From: SHZL01 sp031362985
Lineage (GTDB): Bacteria; Pseudomonadota; Gammaproteobacteria; Xanthomonadales; SZUA-36
DNA length: 64,000 nt
Assembly: GCA_031362985.1 (NCBI GenBank)
Contig: JANLTO010000018.1
Location: forward strand, 1-64,000
Direction of reading: 5' to 3'
Numbering within the stretch: the first letter of the stretch is position 1; each line of letters opens with the position of its first letter. The position numbers and the translations under genes were made by a program. This document shows, one piece after another, positions 41,486 through 49,966 of the stretch. The notes under the pieces are model-generated. The model was not told the DNA's origin. It ran no database searches and worked only from the letters and a program-made list of their open reading frames with translations.

Positions 41486-42856
41486 ATGGCAAAAACCAGG
41501 AATTCATTTCAGTGTGAAGAATGTGGAGCCCAGTTGAACAAGTGGGCAGGCCAGTGTTCGGAATGCCGGGCCTGGAACTCGATTGTTGAGATTCTTGAGT
41601 CACCGTCCAAAGGAAACAGGTTCGGGGGTTTTTCCGGCCGTCTCGAAAACAAAGTGAATAACCTGTCGCAAGTTAGTGATTCGACCGTTGAGAGGGTTGA
41701 GACCGGGCTTAGTGAACTGGATCGTGTGCTGGGGGGAGGCCTCGTTCCGGGCTCGGTCTTGCTGCTGGGCGGTGATCCTGGGATAGGGAAGTCAACTTTA
41801 TTGCTGCAAATGGTGTCCGCCCTGGCCGGGCGCTTTCCCTGTCTGTACATCACCGGGGAAGAGTCTTTGGAGCAAGTGAGCATGAGAGCGAAGAGACTCG
41901 GCCTTAAGCGGAGTGAAATACGCTGCCTTACCGAAACTGAAGTCAGCCAGATTCTTGCCCGGGCAACCGAAGAAAAACCACAATTGATGATCATCGATTC
42001 GATTCAGACTACGTATACCGAAGAACTTACCGCAGCACCGGGGTCGGTTTCCCAGGTGCGGGAATCGGCAGCCCGGTTGGTGCGTTGGGCCAAGGAGCAA
42101 CGCTGTTGCGTGGTGCTGGTGGGGCATGTCACGAAGGAAGGTTCGCTGGCCGGCCCACGAGTGTTGGAGCATATGGTAGATGCTGTCCTGTATTTTGAGA
42201 ATGAAGGTGGCAGCAGGTATCGCGTTATCCGCGCAGTAAAAAATCGCTTTGGCGCTGTGAATGAACTGGGTATGTTTGCCATGACCGGAAAGGGATTGAA
42301 GGAAGTGAGCAATCCTTCCGCAATTTTCCTCTCCGGCCACGATGGTCCTGTACCTGGAAGCGTCATAACTATCATTCGGGAAGGTACGCGTCCGATTCTG
42401 CTGGAAGTGCAAGCATTGGTAGACCAGAGTCACGCCGGAATTCCGCGCCGGGTGGCCCTGGGACTGGAGCAAAACCGGCTTGCGATGATGCTGGCTGTGC
42501 TGCACCGGCACGGGGGTATCACCCTCTCAGACCAGGATGTTTTTATCAATGTTGTCGGAGGCATCAAAATCACGGAAACAGGGGCGGATTTGCCGATATT
42601 GCTAGCGCTTTATTCCAGTTTCAGGAATCGCGCATTGCCAACCAGCCTGGTGTGCTTTGGAGAAGTCGGGCTTTCCGGCGAAATACGGCCAGTACACGAT
42701 GGCCTGGAACGTCTGCGCGAAGCCGAAAGCCATGGATACAGGCACGCCATTGTTCCCACAGCGAATGCCCCTCGTAAATCCCTTTCGGGGATCACTTTGC
42801 ATCCGGTGCAGACTGTGGCGATGGCCCTGGAGTGCATTGCATCACTGGACGCCTGA
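41486..42856 (+). CDS. radA: DNA repair protein RadA
   Basis: RadA helps branch migration in recombination. The N-terminal zinc finger has Cys10, Cys13, Cys24 and Cys27. The RecA-like domain has Walker A GDPGIGKST at 96-104, and the RadA-specific KNRFG motif is followed by a Lon-like C-terminal domain (VGGIKITETGADLPILLAL). The length of 456 residues is normal. It is divergent from pspF. Confidence 0.97.
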   Translation: MAKTRNSFQCEECGAQLNKWAGQCSECRAWNSIVEILESPSKGNRFGGFSGRLENKVNNLSQVSDSTVERVETGLSELDRVLGGGLVPGSVLLLGGDPGIGKSTLLLQMVSALAGRFPCLYITGEESLEQVSMRAKRLGLKRSEIRCLTETEVSQILARATEEKPQLMIIDSIQTTYTEELTAAPGSVSQVRESAARLVRWAKEQRCCVVLVGHVTKEGSLAGPRVLEHMVDAVLYFENEGGSRYRVIRAVKNRFGAVNELGMFAMTGKGLKEVSNPSAIFLSGHDGPVPGSVITIIREGTRPILLEVQALVDQSHAGIPRRVALGLEQNRLAMMLAVLHRHGGITLSDQDVFINVVGGIKITETGADLPILLALYSSFRNRALPTSLVCFGEVGLSGEIRPVHDGLERLREAESHGYRHAIVPTANAPRKSLSGITLHPVQTVAMALECIASLDA

Positions 42857-42882
42857 AAGGCAGGTAAAAAGTGCTGCTGTCG

Positions 42883-43956
42883 TCAGCGAACCCCAAGCAA
42901 TCCTTTGATCCAATGGTGCAGAGGCCGCTCAATCCACTGGTAATGAGCCACGCTCAAGAGAAGAATCGCAAGGATCAACAACCAGAACATGATATTTGCC
43001 GCGAGGCTGGAAAGTTGTCCCGCAAAACTATTGAATCCCAGGTACTGAGAAACCGCCAGCATCAGGGTATGGGATAGATAAATCGCATAGGAAGCACTGC
43101 CGGCAAGAATACTGGCGTGGACGGGAGCCCGGATGCCGGATTGCTCGAGGCTTATCATCCCCTTGAGTAAGAGTAGCGATGGGATGCCAAAAACCAGCAC
43201 CCGATAAAACACAAAATAGCCCTGTTCTATGCTTCCTTTGAACGACGCATTATTCACCCAGCCCCCCAGAAATAACAGGACCGCTCCGGAAGCCAGGAAT
43301 ACCCATGCCAGTCTCCCGGAACTTTTGCGCACCTGGCTGGCAAGTAATGAACCCGCAAGAAATTCAGCCAGATAGGGACTGAACATGTAGTACTGAGCCA
43401 GGCTCATATATTCGAGCTGTCCCTGGTCATAGGAGTGCAGGATGAACTGGCTGATCAGCGACCAGGCAATAGTGGCGACCAATAGCAACTTCAGGGCCGC
43501 TTCCCTTCGCTGTTTGGTGCCCGCAATCAGGACGGTGAACAACAAATAAAAAAACATTTCAAAAATCAGGGTCCAACTTACGGCGATGAGCAAGATATTT
43601 GTCGGCCACAAAACTGCGGAGCGCACCAGGCTTGATGCCGCCAGTTGTGCAGGATTGATCCAGGCAAATACCAGCAGCGCAAGCAGGTAGAAAGGCCAAT
43701 ATCCGGAATAGATTCGAGCGCAACGCCGTCTTATGAACAACCAGCCATGCTCAAGCCCCGTTGCCGTATCCGTCGTGTAGGCCATGATAAATCCGCTGAT
43801 CACGAAAAAGACGTCCACACCGGCAAAACCAAGAGTTTCGGCCACGACAAACAGGGGTCCCGGCTCAACACCGGCTGCACGCACATGTGAGCTGGTATGG
43901 TAAACAAGGACCAGCAGTGCGGCGATAAACCTCAGGAACTGAACATTGATCAGCAT
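42883..43956 (-). CDS. Acyltransferase 3 (OafA/YrhL-like) membrane protein
   Basis: The product of about 357 residues has about ten hydrophobic segments and the family start NVQFLRFIAALLVLVYHTSSH with a conserved His. VDVFFVISGFIM follows. Such enzymes O-acylate surface glycans or other periplasmic substrates; the substrate here is unknown. The ATG at 43956, 10 bp after the preceding stop, is preferred over a TTG at 43989 that overlaps it. Confidence 0.85.
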   Translation of the reverse strand: MLINVQFLRFIAALLVLVYHTSSHVRAAGVEPGPLFVVAETLGFAGVDVFFVISGFIMAYTTDTATGLEHGWLFIRRRCARIYSGYWPFYLLALLVFAWINPAQLAASSLVRSAVLWPTNILLIAVSWTLIFEMFFYLLFTVLIAGTKQRREAALKLLLVATIAWSLISQFILHSYDQGQLEYMSLAQYYMFSPYLAEFLAGSLLASQVRKSSGRLAWVFLASGAVLLFLGGWVNNASFKGSIEQGYFVFYRVLVFGIPSLLLLKGMISLEQSGIRAPVHASILAGSASYAIYLSHTLMLAVSQYLGFNSFAGQLSSLAANIMFWLLILAILLLSVAHYQWIERPLHHWIKGLLGVR

Positions 43957-43966
43957 GGGGAAATTG

Positions 43967-45226
43967 TCAGTCTTTGCTTTCGCTATCAACCAGTACCTTG
44001 GTGATAACGTTGTCCCTTAGCTCAACGATAGTCATAACGTGGGGCCCGATGCGGACGCAGGTTCTGCCTGACGGGATAACTTCGAGCTGTTCCAGCAATA
44101 GTCCATTCAGCGTGTTGGCCTCTTCTTCTGGCAGCTCCCAACCCATGCGGCGATTGAGCATGCGAATGCTGGTGGCGCCGTCGATCAGGTAGGTTCCATC
44201 ATCAAGTTGTCGAACGTTACGTGAGCGCTCTTTCCCTTCGGCAGTGTATTCGCCGACAATTTCCGCAAGTATGTCATCCAGGGTGACCAAACCCTGGATA
44301 TCGCCGTACTCATCAACTACCAGGCCCATGCGCCGCTCGCGTGACTGGAACTCCAGCAACTGTCGCATGAGGGTGGTGCCTTCCGGAATAAAATAGGGGG
44401 TCCGGATGGACTGTTTCAGACCTTCGAACGTGAGGCCTCCTTCAGAGAGTTTCGCGATCACCGAGCGAATGTGCAAAGTACCTTCCGCATGATCAATGCT
44501 TTCCCGGTAAACAGGTAATCGCGTGTAAAGGGTTTGAGTCAGTTGTGCAAGGATGGACTCCCAATCATGGTTCAGATCAATACCCATGATCTCTTGCCGA
44601 GGGACCATAACGTCATCCACTAATGCCTGTTCCAGGTCAAGAATGTTCACCAGCATGCGTTGATGGTTGTTTGAAACGAGGCCCCCCTCCTGTAACAGGG
44701 TGCGCAATTCCTCCCGGTTCAATCGCTCGATGACGTCCGTTCGCGCCCGGATACCGAACGGTTTCAACAAAAGGCTGGTAAACCCGTTGACCAGCCAGAC
44801 CAAAGGATAAAACACCTTGAGCAGAGCGGTCAGGACAAAAGATGTCGGATACGCAATTCGTTCCGGGTTGAAAGCAGCAACCGTTTTGGGCAGCACCTCA
44901 CCAAATATCAAAACTACCACCGTCAGCACCAATGACGAAATCCACACACCATTGTCGCCGAGCAGGCGTATACCAATCACGGTTCCGATGGACGCCGCCA
45001 GGATATTCACCAGGTTATTTCCCAGCAAGATCAATCCGAGCAAGCGATCAGGCTTGAGCAGCAATGTTTGCGCCGAGCGCGCACCACGATGGCCAATGTT
45101 AGCCAGATGCCGCATGCGATACCTGTTTACTGCCATCAGGCCGGTTTCAGAGCTGGAAAAATAGGCCGACAGGGCTATCAGAGCCAACAGGATGAAATAC
45201 AGGGTGCTAAGTGGTATGTCGCTCAA
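43967..45226 (-). CDS. CNNM/CorC-type membrane protein with CBS domains
   Basis: This 419-residue protein has an N-terminal DUF21/CNNM transmembrane domain (FSSSETGLMAVNRYRMRHLA; GNNLVNILAASIGTVIGIRL), two CBS domains (MVPRQEIMGIDL; VVDEYGDIQGLVTLDDILAEIVGEY) and a C-terminal CorC_HlyC domain (LNRRMGWELPEEEANTLNGLLLE). It is like YfjD/CorB, linked to Mg2+ or Co2+ efflux. The corB-ypjD pair beside ffh is conserved in gammaproteobacteria. Confidence 0.93.
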   Translation of the reverse strand: MSDIPLSTLYFILLALIALSAYFSSSETGLMAVNRYRMRHLANIGHRGARSAQTLLLKPDRLLGLILLGNNLVNILAASIGTVIGIRLLGDNGVWISSLVLTVVVLIFGEVLPKTVAAFNPERIAYPTSFVLTALLKVFYPLVWLVNGFTSLLLKPFGIRARTDVIERLNREELRTLLQEGGLVSNNHQRMLVNILDLEQALVDDVMVPRQEIMGIDLNHDWESILAQLTQTLYTRLPVYRESIDHAEGTLHIRSVIAKLSEGGLTFEGLKQSIRTPYFIPEGTTLMRQLLEFQSRERRMGLVVDEYGDIQGLVTLDDILAEIVGEYTAEGKERSRNVRQLDDGTYLIDGATSIRMLNRRMGWELPEEEANTLNGLLLEQLEVIPSGRTCVRIGPHVMTIVELRDNVITKVLVDSESKD

Positions 45227-45305
45227 ATTTTACGCACAATCTGGAAATCCAGGTGACGCACGCCCCGCCCGGAAAGAGGGTCGTTGATGGGTGCAATTAG
45301 TGCCA

Positions 45306-46121
45306 TCAACTCCGCCAGCTTCGACCCAGGATGGTTTCAAGCACCAGCTTGCTTCCAAAGTAGGCCAGCACCAACAGAAGAATGCCGACAAGTGTCAATC
45401 GAACTGCCTGCCGGCCGCGCCAACCATATCGCCACCGGCCCCAGAGTAGCAAGCCAAAAACCAGCCAGGCGGTGATGGATAATATGGTTTTGTGTGCAAG
45501 GTGTTGGGCGAACAGGTCATCGACAAAAGCAAGACCGGACACAAGTGAGACAGTCAGCAACATGAACCCCATGGCGACCAGGCGAAACAGCAACCTCTCG
45601 AGAGTCTCCAGTGGAGGGAGGGATCTGACCAGGGAGTTAAGGTGATGGCGGCGCAGAAAAAAATCGATGATTGCGACGAATAATGCATACACCCCTGCAA
45701 TGCTGAGCACCCCAAATGCCAGGATGGAACTAAGAATATGAAACGATGTGCCGGTTGAAAGATTTTCCAGCAACAAGCCTTGTGACGGTATCGACCACTC
45801 CAGCGCCAGCGTCACGATGGCCAAGGGCAACGCGATAACACTGGCATCGTACAAAGGACTGGAACTAAATATTGAAAGGCATAGCATGAGCATAATCACG
45901 AATGAACACAGCGAAAGCAGGTCCAATATCCCGACCTCCGCCACCGCAGTGCTGATCCAGTGCCCGGTTTGGGTAAACCCATGGACCGCCACGCCCAGGA
46001 AGCACAGGGTGACGGATGCGAGCCACAACCGTCTCGACTGATTCCTGATCGACACATAGAGGAGCACCAGCGCCAGAATGTACAGACTTATGGCTATGAG
46101 CAGGCTGGAATCGTGATACAT
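45306..46121 (-). CDS. YpjD/CcsA-like inner-membrane protein
   Basis: The product is a 271-residue protein with about eight membrane segments, related to the CcmC/CcsA/NrfE cytochrome-assembly family. It has FHILSSILAFGVLSIAGVYALFVAI and HLAHKTILSITAWLVFGLLLWGRW, typical of YpjD. The function of YpjD is not settled. The ATG at 46121 (MYHDSSLLIAI) is chosen; the longer frame upstream overlaps the divergent ffh gene and is not protein-like. Confidence 0.85.
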   Translation of the reverse strand: MYHDSSLLIAISLYILALVLLYVSIRNQSRRLWLASVTLCFLGVAVHGFTQTGHWISTAVAEVGILDLLSLCSFVIMLMLCLSIFSSSPLYDASVIALPLAIVTLALEWSIPSQGLLLENLSTGTSFHILSSILAFGVLSIAGVYALFVAIIDFFLRRHHLNSLVRSLPPLETLERLLFRLVAMGFMLLTVSLVSGLAFVDDLFAQHLAHKTILSITAWLVFGLLLWGRWRYGWRGRQAVRLTLVGILLLVLAYFGSKLVLETILGRSWRS

Positions 46122-46206
46122 CAGTTTTCTCGGCGGACCATCATTCCCAAGTACTACGGTGGTGGCTCCCGCTTTAATACCCGACTCCCAAGATTCGGAG
46201 CGATCC

Positions 46207-47601
46207 ATGTTTGAAAACCTGACGGAACGGCTGTCGCAAGCGATGCGACAGCTTAGTGGCAAAGGCCGCTTGACTGAAGATAGCATTCGGGAAACTCTGC
46301 GCGAAGTCCGCATCGCATTGCTCGAAGCAGATGTTGCGTTGCCCGTTGTGCAGCAGTTTATTGCTGCGGTCAAGCTAAAAGCAGTGGGTCAGGCATTCCT
46401 GCAAAGCCTCACTCCCGGGCAAGCCATGATCAAACTCGTTCATGACGAGTTAATCCACGTCATGGGAGATGAGAATCAAGCGCTGGACTTAAAGGCCAGG
46501 CCACCCGTGGTCATTCTTATGGCGGGTTTACAGGGCTCGGGCAAGACAACCTCAACGGCAAAGCTGGCCCGCTACCTGACGGAGACAGAAAAGAAACGCG
46601 TCATGGTGGTCAGTTGTGACGTCTATCGGCCCGCGGCCATTGAACAACTGAAAGCCCTGGCCGCGCAAGTCGGGGCGATTCACTATCCTTCAAACGCTTC
46701 GGAACGGCCCGCCACCATCGCGCAAAACGCGTTGGCCGAAGCCCGCAAGCAGATATGCGATGTGCTGCTGGTGGATACCGCCGGACGGCTGCACGTTGAC
46801 AACGAAATGATGGCGGAAATCCGCGAGATCCATCTCGCTGTTGCGCCCAGGGAAACATTGTTTGTAGTCGACAGCATGACCGGTCAGGATGCAGCAAATA
46901 CAGCGGCTGCGTTCAATGCAACTCTTGATTTGAGCGGTATTATACTGACCAAGGCGGACGGCGATGCACGAGGCGGTGCGGCACTTTCGGTTCGCGCGAT
47001 TACGGGAAAGCCGATCAAGTTCATTGGCACGGGTGAGAAGGTAGATGCACTGCAACCCTTCTATCCACAGCGCATTGCCTCGCGAATTCTTGGCATGGGT
47101 GACGTACTCACCCTGGTTGAGGATGTGCAACGACAGGTTGACCAGAAAGCTGCTGAGAAGCTGGTTAACAAAATGCGCAAAGGTAGTGGCCTGGACCTGG
47201 AGGATTTTCGTTCCCAGCTGGAACAGATGGCGAACATGGGAGGCATTAGCGGCCTGATGGACAAATTACCCGGGATGGCCAACCTGCCTCAGCAGATCAA
47301 ATCGCAAGTTGACGATAACCATACGCGACACATGATAGCCATCATTAATTCCATGACGCCGCAGGAACGCCGTTTTCCGGAAGTGATCCGTGGCTCGCGA
47401 AAGAAGCGCATTGCATTAGGATCTGGAATGGAAATACAGGACGTTAATCGCCTGCTGAAGCAGCATGGGCAAATGCAAAAAGTGATGAAAAAGGTCGGTA
47501 GGGGGGGCATGTCCGGCATGATGAAGAAGCTCAAAACACTTCAGGGACAATTGCCGTCGGGCGCGTTACCTGGCAGAGGAGGGCGCAAGCCGCCTTTCTA
47601 G
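46207..47601 (+). CDS. ffh: Signal recognition particle protein Ffh
   Basis: Ffh with 4.5S RNA targets membrane proteins co-translationally. The N domain starts MFENLTERLSQAMRQLSGKGRLTEDSI. The GTPase motifs are GLQGSGKTTSTAKLA, DTAGRLHVDNEMM and TKADGDARGGAALS. The methionine-rich M domain at the end (MANMGGISGLMDKLPGM; GGMSGMMKKL) binds RNA and signal sequences. The length of 464 residues is normal. The ATG at 46207 is clear from the family N terminus. Confidence 0.97.
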   Translation: MFENLTERLSQAMRQLSGKGRLTEDSIRETLREVRIALLEADVALPVVQQFIAAVKLKAVGQAFLQSLTPGQAMIKLVHDELIHVMGDENQALDLKARPPVVILMAGLQGSGKTTSTAKLARYLTETEKKRVMVVSCDVYRPAAIEQLKALAAQVGAIHYPSNASERPATIAQNALAEARKQICDVLLVDTAGRLHVDNEMMAEIREIHLAVAPRETLFVVDSMTGQDAANTAAAFNATLDLSGIILTKADGDARGGAALSVRAITGKPIKFIGTGEKVDALQPFYPQRIASRILGMGDVLTLVEDVQRQVDQKAAEKLVNKMRKGSGLDLEDFRSQLEQMANMGGISGLMDKLPGMANLPQQIKSQVDDNHTRHMIAIINSMTPQERRFPEVIRGSRKKRIALGSGMEIQDVNRLLKQHGQMQKVMKKVGRGGMSGMMKKLKTLQGQLPSGALPGRGGRKPPF

Positions 47602-47870
47602 TCTCCCGTTATGGGCAAGGCCTGTTGCCGTGAATTCCTTCCGGCCGGCCAGTTGAGCGTGGAATCGATATCGCGGTGTCCGGTCTGCAGACGGGTTTTC
47701 TTTTGCCCATCTTAACGGTACAATGCGCGGTTTGCTGGGTCTGCACCGGTTGGGTTTTCGGAACAGAGGCAGCGCGGGGATGAATCAGGCTGCGACGAAA
47801 CCAAAATCGGACGCAGTCTTTGAAATCAGCAGGCAATGCCTTAACAGCATTGATACATGGGCTTTATATA

Positions 47871-48122
47871 ATGGTAAAAATCAGATTATCACGCGGCGGG
47901 GCCAAGAAATCCCCCTTCTATCACATCGTAGTCACCGATAGCCGCAAAGCGCGCGATGGCCGCAAGATTGAGCGCATTGGGTTTTTCAACCCCGTAGCTC
48001 GTGGCCAGGAAGAGCGCCTGCGTCTTGACCTCGAACGCATCGCATATTGGTCCGGAGTTGGCGCACAACTCAGTGAAAGGGTGAAATCACTGGTTTCAGA
48101 GGCCAGCGCTAAGGCAGCTTGA
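47871..48122 (+). CDS. rpsP: Ribosomal protein S16
   Basis: S16 is needed for 30S assembly. The 83-residue product starts MVKIRLSRGGAKKSPFYHIVVTDSRKARDG and continues IERIGFFNP, the S16 hallmarks. Sequence upstream of the ATG at 47871 in the same frame is not conserved. It leads the rpsP-rimM-trmD-rplS operon. The preceding 269 bp after ffh shows TACAAT at about 47719, a possible -10, without a good -35. Confidence 0.96.
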   Translation: MVKIRLSRGGAKKSPFYHIVVTDSRKARDGRKIERIGFFNPVARGQEERLRLDLERIAYWSGVGAQLSERVKSLVSEASAKAA

Positions 48123-48141
48123 TCCTGTTGGGCTGCCCGTC

Positions 48142-48657
48142 ATGGACGCCGAAAAGGACAAGCAACGGGAAACGGTGTTGCTGGGGCATGTCTCCGGCGC
48201 CCACGGAATCAAGGGGTGGGTTAAAATCCACTCCGACACGGACCCCAGGGACGCAATTTTTGACTATCAGCCCTGGCAGGTCGGAGTCGAAAAACGCATA
48301 GTCCACATTGTATCGGGCAGAATCCAGGGGAAATTCCTGGTTGCTGAACTGGATGGTATAACCGACCGGGATTCGGCAGACAGCTTGGCGGGACAGCAAA
48401 TTGTGGTGTTCCGTGATCAGTTACCTGAATTGCCAGACTCCCAGTACTATTGGAATGAACTGATTGGATTGAGGGTGCGGAGCGATGCCGGCCAGGAGTT
48501 GGGACTGGTCAAGGAAATGATCGCAACCGGCGCCAACGATGTAATGCTGGTGCAGGGTGAAAGGGAGAGACTGATACCGTTTATCTTTGGTGTCTACGTC
48601 AGTGAAGTAGATCTGGCGGCAGGGAGCATGGTGGTAAACTGGGATCCGGATTTTTAG
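48142..48657 (+). CDS. rimM: 16S rRNA processing protein RimM
   Basis: RimM is a 30S maturation factor binding S19. The product has 171 residues: N-terminal GHVSGAHGIKGWVKIHSDTDPRDAIFDYQPW and a C-terminal PRC-barrel domain (YYWNELIGLRVRSDAGQELGLVKEMIATGANDVMLVQGERERLIPFI). It lies 19 bp after rpsP and 3 bp before trmD. Confidence 0.95.
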   Translation: MDAEKDKQRETVLLGHVSGAHGIKGWVKIHSDTDPRDAIFDYQPWQVGVEKRIVHIVSGRIQGKFLVAELDGITDRDSADSLAGQQIVVFRDQLPELPDSQYYWNELIGLRVRSDAGQELGLVKEMIATGANDVMLVQGERERLIPFIFGVYVSEVDLAAGSMVVNWDPDF

Positions 48658-48660
48658 ACC

Positions 48661-49449
48661 GTGGAAATTCAGGTCATCACCTTGTTTCCAGAGGAGTTCA
48701 GGCCCCTGGTGGACCTGGGAGTGACAGGCAGGGCCATCCGGGATGGATTGGTGCGTTTGGAACTGGTCAATCCACGGGATTTTGCAGTCGACCGGCATCG
48801 GTCCGTCGACGATAGGCCTTACGGCGGTGGACCTGGCATGGTAATGGCCGTTGAGCCATTGAGATCCGCGATCAGGGAAGCACGGCGCCGGGCATCCGGT
48901 AAGGCAGACAGTAACGCACCAACTGAGCTTAAAGTCAGTTTGCTCAGCCCTCAGGGCAGATGCCTCGGGGCCAGCGTCCTGAGAGAATTAGCCGGCAGGC
49001 AGAGCCTGATATTGGTTTGCGGCCGCTACGAAGGTTTGGACGAGCGTCTGGTCAATTTGGAAATAGACGAGGAATGGTCGATTGGTGACTATGTCCTGAG
49101 TGGCGGTGAACTGGCTGCTGCGGTGGTGATAGACGCAGTTGTGCGCCTGATCCCGGGTGTGCTGGGAGACCAGCAGTCTGCTGAGCAGGATTCGTTCGCA
49201 GACGGTCTTCTGGACTGCCCGCACTACACCAGGCCGGAAGTGATTGGTGGAATTGAAGTGCCGCAGGTGCTGCTTTCCGGTGATCACAAGGCCATAGCCC
49301 GGTGGCGGCGCAAGCAGTCGCTGGGACGTACCTGGCAGCGCAGGCGTGATTTGCTCGACGGCTCGAAATTGAGCGAAGAAGATGAAATTCTGTTGGCCGA
49401 GTTCAAACAGGAACATGGCCAGCTACCGGAAACCGTAGACATTAGTTGA
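48661..49449 (+). CDS. trmD: tRNA (guanine-N1)-methyltransferase TrmD
   Basis: TrmD makes m1G37 in tRNAs and prevents frameshifting. The 262-residue SPOUT protein starts from a GTG (MEIQVITLFPEEF) and has DDRPYGGGPGMVM, LVCGRYEGLDERL and the knot-loop SIGDYVLSGGELAAAVVIDA. It starts 3 bp after rimM. Confidence 0.96.
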   Translation: MEIQVITLFPEEFRPLVDLGVTGRAIRDGLVRLELVNPRDFAVDRHRSVDDRPYGGGPGMVMAVEPLRSAIREARRRASGKADSNAPTELKVSLLSPQGRCLGASVLRELAGRQSLILVCGRYEGLDERLVNLEIDEEWSIGDYVLSGGELAAAVVIDAVVRLIPGVLGDQQSAEQDSFADGLLDCPHYTRPEVIGGIEVPQVLLSGDHKAIARWRRKQSLGRTWQRRRDLLDGSKLSEEDEILLAEFKQEHGQLPETVDIS

Positions 49450-49461
49450 AGGATTGAAATC

Positions 49462-49809
49462 ATGAGCAACATTATTGATGAAGTAAATGCGGAACAGATG
49501 ACCCGCGAAATTCCCAAGTTTGCTCCTGGCGATACCGTGACGGTCAGCGTTAAGGTAAAAGAAGGGAATCGCGAACGCCTGCAGGCCTTTGAGGGAGTTG
49601 TTATTGCGATCAAGAACCGCGGGCTCCACTCGGCGTTCACGGTGCGCAAAATTTCCCATGGTACAGGTGTAGAGCGCGTGTTCCAGACATACAGCCCCCT
49701 GATCGACTCGATCACGGTCAACCGCCGCGGTGATGTGCGCCGTGCGAAGTTGTATTACCTGAGAGGTCTGGAAGGCAAGGCCTCGCGCATCAAGGAAAAG
49801 CTCAGCTAA
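49462..49809 (+). CDS. rplS: Ribosomal protein L19
   Basis: L19 sits at the 30S-50S interface. The 115-residue product has IPKFAPGDTVTVSVKVKEGNRERLQAFEGVVIA and HGTGVERVFQTYSPLIDSI, with the YYLRGLEGKASRIKEK end. It closes the rpsP operon; an intrinsic terminator follows. Confidence 0.97.
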   Translation: MSNIIDEVNAEQMTREIPKFAPGDTVTVSVKVKEGNRERLQAFEGVVIAIKNRGLHSAFTVRKISHGTGVERVFQTYSPLIDSITVNRRGDVRRAKLYYLRGLEGKASRIKEKLS

Positions 49810-49833
49810 GATAAGCCCTGCGCTTATGAGTGG

Positions 49834-49863
49834 AAAGCCCGCATCAAAGCGGGCTTTTTTTTG
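49834..49863 (+). terminator. Terminator after rplS
   Basis: AAAGCCCGC (49834-49842) and GCGGGCTTT (49849-49857) make a GC-rich 9-bp stem with a 6-nt loop followed by a run of T. It ends the rpsP-rimM-trmD-rplS transcript. Confidence 0.9.
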
Positions 49864-49966
49864 ATTTGTTGTCCACAACTAGTTGCATGACTTTTCGGCT
49901 GGTTCCTTGAATCTCCGGCTACGGCCCACATCTCGTGGTAATCGAAACAACGAGCGAAGCCCGATC